From JAGRGG01 sp965217265 (GTDB lineage: Bacteria > Pseudomonadota > Alphaproteobacteria > Geminicoccales > Geminicoccaceae), in the NCBI GenBank assembly GCA_965217265.1, contig CBDCHP010000012.1, forward strand, positions 186,001-250,000: a stretch of DNA of 64,000 nucleotides, read 5' to 3'. Position numbers and translations under genes: made by a program. A model generated the notes under the pieces. The model saw only the letters and a program-made list of their open reading frames with translations, had not been told where the DNA came from and did no database searches. Shown in pieces: positions 29,212-37,824 of this stretch. Every line of letters starts with the position of its first letter. Position 1 is the first letter of the stretch.

Positions 29212-29248
29212 GAAGGGGATGCCGCTCCTCCCTGGCGGCATCCCCTTC
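29212..29248. terminator. Strong hairpin between urtA and urtB
   Basis: A perfect 14-base inverted repeat, GAAGGGGATGCCGC (29212-29225) and GCGGCATCCCCTTC (29235-29248), has a 9-base loop and is followed by the T-rich ACCTTCTTTGTT. It looks like a leaky terminator or mRNA-stabilising stem after the binding-protein gene, a known way to make more binding protein than permease. Confidence 0.7.
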
Positions 29249-29272
29249 ACCTTCTTTGTTGAGAGGGCCGAC

Positions 29273-29713
29273 GTGCGCCGCACCGTCCTGATCGTCTTCT
29301 GCCTCCTCGCGTGGTCGGGCGTTGCGCGCGCGGAGACGATCGAGGGCGTGCTGCAGGCGCTCAGCGTCGGCTCCTACGACGACAAAGGGGCCGCGATCAA
29401 AGCGCTCGACGACATGGGCGACTCCCGCGCCGCGCCGGCGCTCGAAGCGATGGCCGCGGGCGACCTCTACGTGACAGCCCGAACCTGGGCCAGGGCTACA
29501 TCATCGACAGCTTCATGGTCGTCGTCTTCGGCGGCGTCGGCAATCTGTGGGGCACCTTGATCGGCGCGATGTCGCTCAGGATCGTCAACAAGCTCCTCGA
29601 ACCCTTTGCCGGCGCGGTGTTGGGCAAGATCCTGGTCCTGGTCCTCATCATCCTCTTCATCCAAAAGCGCCCGCGCGGCCTGTTCGCGCTCAAGGGTCGG
29701 GCGGTGGAGGGCT
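29273..29713 (+). pseudogene. urtB: urtB permease remnant with large internal deletion
   Basis: The first 60-odd residues are the UrtB N-terminus: a signal-like segment (VLIVFCLLAWSGVARAE) and the start of its soluble N-terminal domain (DDKGAAIKALDDMGD). At about 29475 this joins, in a different frame, the last 75 residues of UrtB (YIIDSFMVVVFGGVGNLWG, LGKILVLVLIILFIQKRPR). Full UrtB proteins are about 500-540 residues, so roughly 350-400 residues and nearly all membrane segments are missing. The product could not form a channel. Confidence 0.85.
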
Positions 29714-29715
29714 GA

Positions 29716-30357
29716 TGCTGCTCACCCGCCATCATCGGCCCGAACGGGGCCGGTAAGACGACGATGATGGCTGTTATTACTGGCAAGACGAGGCCCGACA
29801 AGGGTGAGGTCTGGTTCGACGGCGCGGTCGATCTCACCCGCCACGACGAGGCGGTGATCGCGTCGCTCGGCGTCGGCCGCAAGTTTCAAAAGCCGATCGT
29901 GTTCGAGAACCGTACGGTCGGGCAGAACCTGCTCATGGCGCTCCGATCCGACCGGCGCCCATGGGCCGCGCTGACCTACCGATCGGGCGCCGACGACGAG
30001 GGGCGGCTCGCCGAGATCGTCCGCACCGTCGGGCTGGAAGCGTAAGCTGGGCGTTCGGGCGGCGATCTCAGCCACGGGCAAAAGCAGTGGCTGGAGATCC
30101 GGATGCTGTTGGCACAAGACCCGAAGCTCCTCCTGGTCGACGAGCCGGTCGCCGGCATGACCGACGCCGAGACCGAGGCGACTGCCAGGCTCCTGCGCCA
30201 AATCGCGCGGGAGCGTACCGTCGTCGTCGTCGAGCACGACATGGCCTTCGTGCGCGGCCGCGTCACCGTCCTGCACGAGGGCGCCGCGCTGGCCGAGGGC
30301 AGCCTCGATCAGGTGAGCCTGAACGAGCGCGTCATCGACGTGTACCTGGGCCGCTGA
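29716..30357 (+). pseudogene. urtD: urtD ATPase remnant, 5'-truncated and with internal stop
   Basis: The frame begins at Walker A (AIIGPNGAGKTTMM) without the usual 35-40 residues before it, fused to what looks like the first five codons of urtC (ATG at 29715, MLLTR). Urea-transporter ATPase features follow (GEVWFDGAVDLTRHDE, GVGRKFQKP). A TAA at 30043-30045 interrupts it before LSHGQKQWLEI. Then LLLVDEPVAGMTDAETE and VEHDMAFVRGRVTVLHEG follow, with a few residues missing after FVR. The urtC gene is therefore lost, and urtD has three lesions. Confidence 0.83.
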
Positions 30358-30361
30358 TCCC

Positions 30362-31057
30362 ATGCTCAACGTCGAGACCATCGACCTGCACTACGGCGCC
30401 GCCCCAGCGCTGCACGGCGTCTCGCTCGAAGCGTCGCCGGGGTGGATCACCTGCCTGCTCGGCCGCAACGGGGTCGGCAAGACCAGCGCCTTGAAGGCGA
30501 TCGCGGGGCAGCACCCGATCAACCGCGGCCGCATCGGCTGGGAGGGGCGCGACGTCACCGAGCTGCGTTCGTTTGACCGCGCCAGGGCCGGGATCGCCTA
30601 CGTGCCGCAGGGGCGCGAGATCTTCCCGCTGTTGAGCGTTGAGGAGAACCTCAAGGTCGGCTTCGCGGCGCTGCCCCGCGCGCAGCGCACCGTTGATCCC
30701 GCGATCTTCGACCTGTTCCCTATGCTCGGCTCGATGCTCAAGCATCGCGGCGGCGACCTCTCCGGTGGGCAGCAGCAGCAACTCGTCATCGCCCGCGCAC
30801 TGGTTACCAAGCCCCGCCTCCTCCTCCTCGACGAGCCGACCGAGGGCATCCAGCCCTCGATCATCAAGGACATCGAGCGCGTCATTGCCCGCCTGCGCGA
30901 CGGCGGCGGGATGGCGATCCTCCTGGTCGAGCAGTACTTCGCCTTCGCCAAGGCGCTCGCCGACGACTTCGCCGTCATGGACCGTGGCGAGATCATCGTC
31001 GCCGGAACGAGGGCCGAGATGGACGAGGCGGAGGTGCGGGGGCACCTGACGGTTTGA
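30362..31057 (+). CDS. urtE: Urea-type ABC transporter ATP-binding protein
   Basis: This intact 231-residue ATPase is of the UrtE class. It has Walker A GRNGVGKTSALKAIAGQHP (the Ser/Gln after GKT are typical for UrtE), YVPQGREIFPLLSVEENL, signature LSGGQQQQLVIARAL, Walker B LLLLDEPTEGIQPSIIKDIE and LVEQYFAFA. It begins 4 bases after urtD ends. With urtABCD broken it has no working partners in this window, so it is probably surviving by chance or serving another transporter. The expected urt order would place the urea-amidolyase or urease genes nearby, and none is seen. Confidence 0.9.
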   Translation: MLNVETIDLHYGAAPALHGVSLEASPGWITCLLGRNGVGKTSALKAIAGQHPINRGRIGWEGRDVTELRSFDRARAGIAYVPQGREIFPLLSVEENLKVGFAALPRAQRTVDPAIFDLFPMLGSMLKHRGGDLSGGQQQQLVIARALVTKPRLLLLDEPTEGIQPSIIKDIERVIARLRDGGGMAILLVEQYFAFAKALADDFAVMDRGEIIVAGTRAEMDEAEVRGHLTV

Positions 31058-31081
31058 ACGGCCCGCGCGTCGGGGCCGTTC
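31056..31081. terminator. Hairpin between convergent urtE and lysE
   Basis: GAACGGCCC (31056-31064) and GGGCCGTTC (31073-31081) form a perfect 9-bp stem with an 8-base loop. It overlaps the stop codons of both convergent genes. It lacks a clear T-run, so it may be a bidirectional or Rho-assisted terminator. Confidence 0.55.
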
Positions 31082-31706
31082 AGTTCGTCGTCAGCATCCG
31101 CAGGCCCAAGCCCGCCAGCACGACGCCCAACGTCGCCTCCAGGCCGCGGCGGACGCGGGCGTAGACGCGGTTGATCGCGGCGCCGGAGAAGGCGAGGGCG
31201 AGGGCGGTGTGCCAGCCGAGCGACATGAGGACGGCACCCAGGATGGCGGCGAGGCCGACGCCGAGTGGGGCGTTGGCGCCGATGATGAGCGAGGTCAAGG
31301 ACAGCCAGAAGATGCCCGCCTTGGCGTTGAGCAGCATGAGGCCGAGCCCCCGGCGGACGCCGCGCCCGGGCGCCGCCGGGGCGGGCTTGGCGGCAACGGC
31401 GGGTACTTGATGGCGCGTGAGGGCGGATCGCAGGGCGGCGAGGCCGAGGTAGAGGAGGTAGAGGCCGCCGCCGACGCGCAGCAGCGTGGCGAGCGCCGGG
31501 TGCGTGGCGACCAGGGCGGCGACGCCGAACACGGCGGCGGCACCCCAGAACGCCTCGCCGATCGCGAACCCGGCCGCGACTTGCAAGGCGATCAAACGGC
31601 CCTCGCGCAGGCCGGTGTTGAGCAGCACGGCGAAGTTCGGGCCGGGGCTCAAAAGTGCGAGGCCGAAGGCGCCCCAGAAGGCGAGGAGGATCGGCAGGTG
31701 GCTCAT
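31080..31706 (-). CDS. LysE/RhtB-family amino acid exporter
   Basis: This 208-residue membrane protein has six hydrophobic segments. The family opening (FALALLSPGPNFAVLLN-like: GLALLSPGPNFAVLLNTGLREG) and LMLLNAKAGIFWLSL in the middle identify the LysE/RhtB group of amino-acid and homoserine-lactone exporters. The ATG at 31706 overlaps the stop of the MFS gene (ATGA), so the two exporters share one message. The substrate is unknown. Confidence 0.88.
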   Translation of the reverse strand: MSHLPILLAFWGAFGLALLSPGPNFAVLLNTGLREGRLIALQVAAGFAIGEAFWGAAAVFGVAALVATHPALATLLRVGGGLYLLYLGLAALRSALTRHQVPAVAAKPAPAAPGRGVRRGLGLMLLNAKAGIFWLSLTSLIIGANAPLGVGLAAILGAVLMSLGWHTALALAFSGAAINRVYARVRRGLEATLGVVLAGLGLRMLTTN

Positions 31707-32926
31707 CGCTCGAAGCCCGCGGCGACGGTGGGAGAGATCGCGGCGTCGGACGGGGTAGCACGGTCGGCGACGCGCGTCACGCCGGCGAGCATGGCGCCGA
31801 CGAGGGCGAGGAGGACGGTGACGCCCAAGGCGAGCGGCAGCGAGGTCGCCTGGGCGAGAAAGCCGATCACGGGCGGGGCGCCGACGAAGCCGGCGTATCC
31901 CAGCGTGATCGCCGCCGCCATGCTCGGCCCCGGCGCGTGGCCCGGCATCCGTCCGGCGGCGCTGAACACGATCGGGAAGATCGGGGCGCAGCCGAGCCCG
32001 GCGAGCGCGAAGCCGAGGGCGGCGACGAGGGGGTCGGAGACGGCTAGGGCAAGCGTGATACCGGCCGCGGCCGTGAGCAGGCTGACGCGGGCGAGGACGA
32101 CGGCGCCGAAGCGGGTGATCAGGGCGTCGCCGAAGAACCGGGCGACGCACATCGCGGTCGCGAACGCGCCAAAGCACCACGCGGCGGCGGCGGGACCGGC
32201 GGCGAGCGTCTCGCGGACGTAGACGGCGATCCAGTCGTTCATGGCGCCCTCGGTGACCGCACCGCAAAAGGCGAGCAGGCCCAAGAGCAGCAAGGGGCCG
32301 CGCGGCCACGCGAAGACGGGGGCGTCGGGATCGGAGCTTGCGTCGGCGACGAAGCGACGGGGCAGGAAGGCGAACGGCAGCGCCAGGACCACGCCGACGA
32401 CGAGCAGGTGCGAAGCGGGCGCGACCCCGGCGGCGGCGAACAGGCCGGCCGGGAGCGCGCCGAGGGCCAGGCCCAGGCTGAACATGCCGTGGCAGCCGCT
32501 CATGCAGCGAAGATCCAGGCGCTTCTCGACCGCGTCGGCCTGCGCGTTCATGGCGACGTCCATCGCCCCGTTGGTGAAGCCGACGGCGGCGAGCCCGAGG
32601 CACAAGAGCGGCAGGCTCGGGGCCGCGGTCGGCACGAAGAAGCCGAGGCAGTAGGCAAGGCCGGCGCACATGGCCACCCGGCCGCTGCCGAAGCGCGTGA
32701 TGAGCGCGCCGTTGAGCGGCATGGCGACGATGGCGCCCAGCGCGTAGAACAGCAGGGCGAACCCCAGCGCCGCCTCGCCGATGCCGAGAGCCGCCTTCAC
32801 GGCCGGGATGCGCACCGCCCAGTTGGCGAACATGAAGCCGTTGGCGAAGAACAGGTAGGCGCAGCCCAGGGCGCTCGGCACGCGAAGCCAGGAGCGGCGC
32901 TTAGGCGGCGCCGAGGCAAGGGTCAT
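31703..32926 (-). CDS. MFS transporter (YbjJ-like)
   Basis: This 407-residue protein has about twelve membrane segments. FANGFMFANWAVRIPAVKAALGIGE near the N-terminus and GFTNGAMDVAMNAQADAVEKR are typical of the YbjJ/FucP-like MFS subgroup. The ATG at 32926 is chosen because the membrane domain begins soon after it; 18 codons further upstream lack a plausible RBS. It is divergent from the TonB-like gene, with about 145 bases between the starts, and overlaps lysE by 4 bases. Confidence 0.85.
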   Translation of the reverse strand: MTLASAPPKRRSWLRVPSALGCAYLFFANGFMFANWAVRIPAVKAALGIGEAALGFALLFYALGAIVAMPLNGALITRFGSGRVAMCAGLAYCLGFFVPTAAPSLPLLCLGLAAVGFTNGAMDVAMNAQADAVEKRLDLRCMSGCHGMFSLGLALGALPAGLFAAAGVAPASHLLVVGVVLALPFAFLPRRFVADASSDPDAPVFAWPRGPLLLLGLLAFCGAVTEGAMNDWIAVYVRETLAAGPAAAAWCFGAFATAMCVARFFGDALITRFGAVVLARVSLLTAAAGITLALAVSDPLVAALGFALAGLGCAPIFPIVFSAAGRMPGHAPGPSMAAAITLGYAGFVGAPPVIGFLAQATSLPLALGVTVLLALVGAMLAGVTRVADRATPSDAAISPTVAAGFER

Positions 32927-33072
32927 GGGTGAGGCTTTCGAGCAAGGTCCTAACGGGCGGTCTAGATCGACTCGTACCACGCGGCAACCGCGTCGTCCGG
33001 GCGGTTGACTTTTGCGTCCCCGACGGCGAGGTAATGCGAGCGGTCGAACCCGTACCCCTGCCGGTGCCGACG

Positions 33073-35361
33073 ATGAGCGTTCTCGCCCTGGACCTCGCCG
33101 AGCCGAGGCGTCGCGATTGGGTGCTGGGCTTGAGCTTGGCGCTCCTGCTCCACCTCGCCCTGTTGACGCTCCTGTTCGCCCGCGAGCACGCCGAACCAGA
33201 GCCCGCCCCGGCTACGGTGCGTCCCTTGCGGCTCGAAGTCGCCGACGAGCTGGCGCCGCGCCCGAGCGTGCCACGGGTAGGCCAGGACCAAGGTGCCACG
33301 ACACCCGAAGAGGCCCCGGCCGGGTCGGCGCCCGCCGGGCAGGCGGCGGCGAATGCCAGGATCGCCGATCCGGCCGGGGCGCCGGACACCGTCGCGGCGC
33401 GGCGGGCGGAGGACGTCCCGGAAGCGACGTCGCGCCCGGCGGCGAACCCCGACGATGCGAGCGAAGCGGCGTCGGCGAGCGGGAGGGCTGCGGGCGGGGC
33501 CGTCGAGGCGCCGGCGAGCGCACCACCGAACGCCGTCGGAGGCGCCGGGCCACCGGCCGATGCCGCCGCCGCTCCCCCGGCCCCGGCGTCTAGCCCACCG
33601 ATGGCGCCCACCGGCGTCGCGGCCGTGCCGGACGTCGAGGCGTCGGCGCGCGGCACCCAAGCCGCGGCGGCTCCAGCCGAGCCCGATGCCCGCGATCCGG
33701 CCGCGATCGGCAACGCGCCGCCGTCGACCGCTTCCGCTACCGAAGCGGCGGGTCGACCGCCGGAGGACGTCCGCGTCGCGGTGTTGCCGCCGGCCGAATC
33801 CGAGGTTCCTGCGCGATCGATCCCGGACGCGAACGTTGCCGCGCCGGCGCCGCGCGCGGCCGCACCCGCGACCAGCGACGTGCTATCCTCGGTCGCGACC
33901 GGAACCGACGTGGCGGCATCGGCCGAAGCCGAGCCGCGCGATCCCTCCGCTCCAAGCGTGGATGCGACCGCCGCGCCGACGCCGCGCACCGCCGCCGCGA
34001 CCGAAACCGGCGATGAACTGCCGCCGGCCGCGGCCAGAACCGATGCGACGGCACGGCCGACGGAGGACGTCGGCGTCGCGGCGTTGCCGACTGAAGCCGA
34101 GCTTCCCAGCCGATCGTCGGCCCCGACCGCGAACGTCGCCGCCGCACCGGCGTCGCAGGCGGCCGTTCCTGCGATCGGCACTGCGCCGCCGTCGGATGTG
34201 GCCAGGACCGGTGCGGCAGCCCGACCAGACCCGATTGACGCTCCCGTCGCGGCAGCGCCCGCGATCGCCGCGGCACCAACAACGCGGGCGGCCGTGCCCA
34301 CGGCCGACGGGGGCGGTGCGGCGATCGTTCCACGCACTGCGGGGGGTGCCCAGCCGGCGGAGGGCGCCCGTCGGGATGCCGCCCCTGCCCTTCCGGCCGC
34401 CCGTGCCGCAGCGCCGGCGGCGGTGCCGACGACGAACGACGTCGGGATCGGTGCGCTCGCGCTCGCGAACCCGGCCGATCGAGGCACTGCGCCGGCGCTT
34501 CAAAGCGGAGAAGCAGCCGGTGCGGTCGCGACGGCGGCGGCCGATGCCGTCGCACCGTCGCCACCGGTGGCGCGAACCGTCACCGCCGCACGCTCCGGCG
34601 GTGCCACCACCCCCGTTCCGATCCGCGACGGTGCGGCCTCGGCCGCACCGGCTTCGAGTGCCATCATTGCCCAAGGTGCGCCGGCGGTGGCGGCGACGTC
34701 CAACTCTCCGCTCGTGGCCGCGACGCCGAGCGGGAACGGGCGGGGCAACACCGGTTCCCGCCCCACGATCACCAACACCCTCGTCGCCGCGACGCCCCCC
34801 GGCACGAATCGGCCCGCCCTCGCGGCGCGGGCGACGGCGGCGGCGGTGGGGTTGGCGACGTCACCGGTCTCGTCGGCCGTGGGCGCCGCCTCGATTCCGG
34901 TCACGACGAGCGCCTACCGTTCGGGGACCGACGCCGTCGCCGACGCATCCGCCTGCGGGCCGGGGCAAACCGAATGGCCAGACTGCCTCGCCGCCTGGGC
35001 GCCTGAGGCGGTGGCACTCGTTCCCTTGCAGACGATCACGCTCAGCAGCGCCGGGGGTGGTACGCTGCGCCTTCGCCTGCCGCCGAAGGTGGGCGGCCAC
35101 CTACGCGTCGATCGCATCGGCGCCGACCGCCGCGTGCGGACCATAGCGCAACGCGAGGTTGCAGCGAACGGGGACGAGATCAACCTTACGCTCGGGCGGG
35201 CGTTGGGCTCGGACGTGCTGATGGTGAACCTGACGCGAGAACCGCTCGCGGGAGACACCACCACACGCCCGCTCGCAGCCTACTTAGTCGATCTTGCCGC
35301 GGCGCTGGGCCGGCAGCCGCGGACGGCGCTGGTTCGACGGGCGGTGTTGTTCGTGCCCTGA
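33073..35361 (+). CDS. TonB/TolA-like single-membrane-pass protein with Ala/Pro-rich spacer
   Basis: This is a 762-residue protein with a short cytoplasmic N-terminus, one membrane segment (about residues 16-36, WVLGLSLALLLHLALLTLLF), a spacer of over 550 residues rich in Ala, Pro, Thr and Val, and a folded C-terminal domain of about 140 residues (ITLSSAGGGTLRLRLPPKVGG, INLTLGRALGSDVLMVNL). The layout resembles TonB/TolA or a periplasm-spanning energy transducer, though the C-terminal domain is not a clear TonB domain. The spacer contains diverged repeats (RPPEDVRVAVLPP and RPTEDVGVAALPT). I chose the ATG at 33073 because the membrane segment follows at the usual distance; an in-frame start exists 48 codons upstream. 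A dispersed palindrome overlaps its stop. Confidence 0.6.
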   Translation: MSVLALDLAEPRRRDWVLGLSLALLLHLALLTLLFAREHAEPEPAPATVRPLRLEVADELAPRPSVPRVGQDQGATTPEEAPAGSAPAGQAAANARIADPAGAPDTVAARRAEDVPEATSRPAANPDDASEAASASGRAAGGAVEAPASAPPNAVGGAGPPADAAAAPPAPASSPPMAPTGVAAVPDVEASARGTQAAAAPAEPDARDPAAIGNAPPSTASATEAAGRPPEDVRVAVLPPAESEVPARSIPDANVAAPAPRAAAPATSDVLSSVATGTDVAASAEAEPRDPSAPSVDATAAPTPRTAAATETGDELPPAAARTDATARPTEDVGVAALPTEAELPSRSSAPTANVAAAPASQAAVPAIGTAPPSDVARTGAAARPDPIDAPVAAAPAIAAAPTTRAAVPTADGGGAAIVPRTAGGAQPAEGARRDAAPALPAARAAAPAAVPTTNDVGIGALALANPADRGTAPALQSGEAAGAVATAAADAVAPSPPVARTVTAARSGGATTPVPIRDGAASAAPASSAIIAQGAPAVAATSNSPLVAATPSGNGRGNTGSRPTITNTLVAATPPGTNRPALAARATAAAVGLATSPVSSAVGAASIPVTTSAYRSGTDAVADASACGPGQTEWPDCLAAWAPEAVALVPLQTITLSSAGGGTLRLRLPPKVGGHLRVDRIGADRRVRTIAQREVAANGDEINLTLGRALGSDVLMVNLTREPLAGDTTTRPLAAYLVDLAAALGRQPRTALVRRAVLFVP

Positions 35362-35506
35362 ACGCTTCGCGTGCGCTGCCGCGCAGGCTTTTTCTCTTCT
35401 TTTTTCGCTTTGTCGGAGGCTAGCTCTCGGCGTTGGGGCCAAATCCGGATACAAGTAGCGAAAAGAGAAAAAAGAAGCCCGCGCGGCAGCGCACGCGCCA
35501 GCGTTC
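35360..35506. repeat. Dispersed palindromic element, copy C
   Basis: This 147-bp element has arms gaacgcttcgcgtgcgctgcc from 35360 and a matching complement ending at 35506. The small hairpin TGCGC-TGCC-GCGCA is followed by GGCTTTTTCTCTTC, a classic intrinsic-terminator shape, and the opposite arm has the same form. It fills the whole gap between the convergent TonB-like and rpoH genes and touches both stop codons. The orientation of the central box is the same as copy A. Confidence 0.87.
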
Positions 35507-36411
35507 TACGTCCTCAGATCGGGAACCTGCCGCGACGCCGCCTCAGCGAGGCGCTCGGCCTCGCGGCCGCGGATCGCCTTTTGCAGCTTCTCGAACGCAC
35601 GGACCTCGATCTGGCGCACGCGCTCGCGGCTGATGCCGTAGGAGCCGCTGAGGTCTTCGAGCGTGGTCGGCTCCTCCTTCAGGCGACGCTCGGTCAGGAT
35701 GTGGCGCTCGCGGTCGTTCAGGACCGACATCGCGCCTTGCAGGAGGTCGCGGCGGTAGCCGAGCTCGTCCTCCTCGGCGACCGTCGTCTCCTGGCTCTGC
35801 GACTGATCGACGAGCCAGTCCTGCCACTCGCTGTCGCCGTCGGCGCGCAGCGTGGCGTTCAAGGAGTGATCGCCCCCCAAGCGCCGGTTCATGTCGATCA
35901 CGTCCTGCTCGGTGACGGCGAGCGTGTCGGCGATCGCCTTTACCTGCTCGGGCTTGAGGTCGCCCTCCTCGATCGCCTGCATCTGGCTCTTGATGCGGCG
36001 CAGGTTGAAGAAGAGCTTCTTTTGCGCCGCCGTCGTGCCGAGCTTCACCAGCGACCAGGAGTGCAGGATGTATTCCTGGATCGCGGCCCGGATCCACCAC
36101 ATGGCGTAGGTGGCGAGGCGAAAGCCGCGCTCGGGGTCGAAGCGCTTGACCGCCTGCATCAGGCCGACGTTGCCCTCGGAGATGATCTCGTTCATCGGCA
36201 GGCCGTAGCCGCGATAGCCCATGGCGATCTTGGCGACGAGGCGCAGGTGCGAGGTGACGAGCTTGTGCGCTGAGTCGACGTCCTCGTCCTCGCGCCAGCG
36301 CTTGGCCAGCATGTACTCCTGTTCCGGCTCCAGCATGGGAAACCGGCGGATCTCGTCGAGGTAGCGGGAGAGGCCGCTGCCTTCGAGAGGCACAACGGGT
36401 AAGGACGCCAT
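35506..36411 (-). CDS. rpoH: Heat-shock sigma factor RpoH (sigma-32)
   Basis: This 301-residue group-3-like sigma-70 protein is identified by the RpoH box QKKLFFNLRR in the middle. Region 2 reads GNVGLMQAVKRFDPERGFRL followed by ATYAMWWIRAAIQEYIL. Region 4 holds a helix-turn-helix (LEDLSGSYGISRERVRQIE). It directs RNA polymerase to chaperone and protease promoters during heat shock. The ATG at 36411 is well placed. Its gene converges with the TonB-like gene across palindrome C and is divergently arranged from nothing upstream except rluD, which is on the same strand 153 bases away. Confidence 0.97.
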   Translation of the reverse strand: MASLPVVPLEGSGLSRYLDEIRRFPMLEPEQEYMLAKRWREDEDVDSAHKLVTSHLRLVAKIAMGYRGYGLPMNEIISEGNVGLMQAVKRFDPERGFRLATYAMWWIRAAIQEYILHSWSLVKLGTTAAQKKLFFNLRRIKSQMQAIEEGDLKPEQVKAIADTLAVTEQDVIDMNRRLGGDHSLNATLRADGDSEWQDWLVDQSQSQETTVAEEDELGYRRDLLQGAMSVLNDRERHILTERRLKEEPTTLEDLSGSYGISRERVRQIEVRAFEKLQKAIRGREAERLAEAASRQVPDLRT

Positions 36412-36564
36412 CGGGCAGTCTCCGTCAGGTCCGGCGACAACAACGTCGCGGGCGCACCGCGCGGGCGATGTCTGCTATTGGGATAACAACGGCCGAACGC
36501 GCCGTCGGCTCCATCATAAAACCCCACACGCATCGAGACGGCGCCTATAGCACGGCGTCGCCCT

Positions 36565-37524
36565 TCATGCACGAGCAAGTTCAAGGGTCGCGGCGAAAAT
36601 CGGCGGCGGCGGGCTCGTGAAGCGCAGCGCCGCACCGCTCACGGGGTGCTTGAAGCCGAGTATGTGGGCATGGAGGAGGATCCGGTCAAGGTCGTCCACG
36701 TGTGCTTTGAGCGCCGGCGGCAGCTTCGGCGCCCGGCGCGGCCGGTAGAGCGTGTCGCCGACGATCGGGCAGCCCTCGCTCAGGAGGTGAACCCGGATCT
36801 GGTGCGTGCGGCCGGTGTGGAGGGTGCAGCGCACCTCGGAGAGCAGCGCACCGGCCGTCTCCAGGCGCTCGATCTCGGTCACGGCCCGCTTGCCGTCGGC
36901 GCGCACCGCCATGCGCTTGCGGTCGACCGGGTGGCGCCCGATCGGCTTCTCGACCCTGGCCCGGCGCGGGGCGGTGCCGTAGGCGATCGCCGTATAGGCG
37001 CGATCGACGCTGTGGACGCTGAATTGCCCGGCGAGCCCGAGGTGTGCCCGATCGTGCTTGGCGACGACGAGGAGCCCGCTCACGTCCTTGTCGATCCGGT
37101 GCACGATGCCGGGCCGCTTGACGCCGCCGATGCCGGACAAGCTTTCGCCGCAGTGCGTCAGGAGGGCGTGGACGAGCGTGCCGCGCTCGTGGCCGGGGGC
37201 CGGGTGGACGACGAGGCCGGCGGGCTTTTCCAGGACCAGGAGGGCGTCGTCCTCGTAGACGATGTCGAGCGGCCGGTCCTCGGGCTCCAAGCGGAGCGCT
37301 TCCGGCGGCGGCAGACGCACCTCGAAGGTCTCGTCGCCTTTGACGCGGCGCTTGCCCTCCGATACCACCGCCCCGTCCCGGCGCACGCAGCCGTCGCGCA
37401 AAAGCGTTTGCAGCCGCGCCCGCGAGAGGTCGGGCAGGGCGTCGGCGAGTGCCGCGTCCAAGCGGTGCCCGGCCGCGGCGGGGTTGAGCGTGATGGTGCG
37501 GGTCTCGGTCATGGGCTTGGTCAT
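36565..37524 (-). CDS. rluD: RluD-type 23S rRNA pseudouridine synthase
   Basis: This roughly 319-residue RluA/RluD-family enzyme converts uridines in helix 69 of 23S rRNA to pseudouridine. An S4-like RNA-binding domain comes first (HRLDAALADALPDLSRARLQ), then the catalytic core with GIVHRIDKDVSGLLVVAK (catalytic Asp in HRID) and LHTGRTHQIRVHL. Start choice is between ATG 37524 and ATG 37512; I use the first. It is divergent from the small membrane protein gene at 37546, so the two promoters must be within or overlap about 20 bases and the start regions. Confidence 0.93.
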   Translation of the reverse strand: MTKPMTETRTITLNPAAAGHRLDAALADALPDLSRARLQTLLRDGCVRRDGAVVSEGKRRVKGDETFEVRLPPPEALRLEPEDRPLDIVYEDDALLVLEKPAGLVVHPAPGHERGTLVHALLTHCGESLSGIGGVKRPGIVHRIDKDVSGLLVVAKHDRAHLGLAGQFSVHSVDRAYTAIAYGTAPRRARVEKPIGRHPVDRKRMAVRADGKRAVTEIERLETAGALLSEVRCTLHTGRTHQIRVHLLSEGCPIVGDTLYRPRRAPKLPPALKAHVDDLDRILLHAHILGFKHPVSGAALRFTSPPPPIFAATLELARA

Positions 37525-37545
37525 GGGGGTGAGGCGTTGGAGCGG

Positions 37546-37824
37546 ATGCTCGGGCTCGTCAAGCTGTTCAACGTCGTGGCCGGCCTCCTGCTCGTCTTCG
37601 GCACCGTGACGCTGGTCTGGCTGATGGCGACGCGCGGGCCGTCGGGCGGGGGCGACCCCCCGGCGCTCCGGCCGACGACCTTGGCGCAGGGCGAGCGGCT
37701 GCTCGGCGTCGCCGCCTACGCCGACGGCTTGGCGCTGCTCGTCGCCCGCGCCGACGGCGGGCGCGAGGTGCGCTACCTCGACGCCCAAGGCGACGTCGCC
37801 CCGCTGGTCGCCGAGGCGCCGTGA
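37546..37824 (+). CDS. Small single-pass membrane protein (DUF6476-like)
   Basis: This 92-residue protein has one membrane segment (FNVVAGLLLVFGTVTLVWLM, residues about 8-27) followed by a short soluble part with strand-forming segments (GERLLGVAAYADGLALLVA, REVRYLDAQ). Small proteins of this type sit next to rluD in many alphaproteobacteria. I match it to DUF6476 from memory of that context. Its stop overlaps the GTG of the RNA methyltransferase gene. Function unknown. Confidence 0.65.
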   Translation: MLGLVKLFNVVAGLLLVFGTVTLVWLMATRGPSGGGDPPALRPTTLAQGERLLGVAAYADGLALLVARADGGREVRYLDAQGDVAPLVAEAP

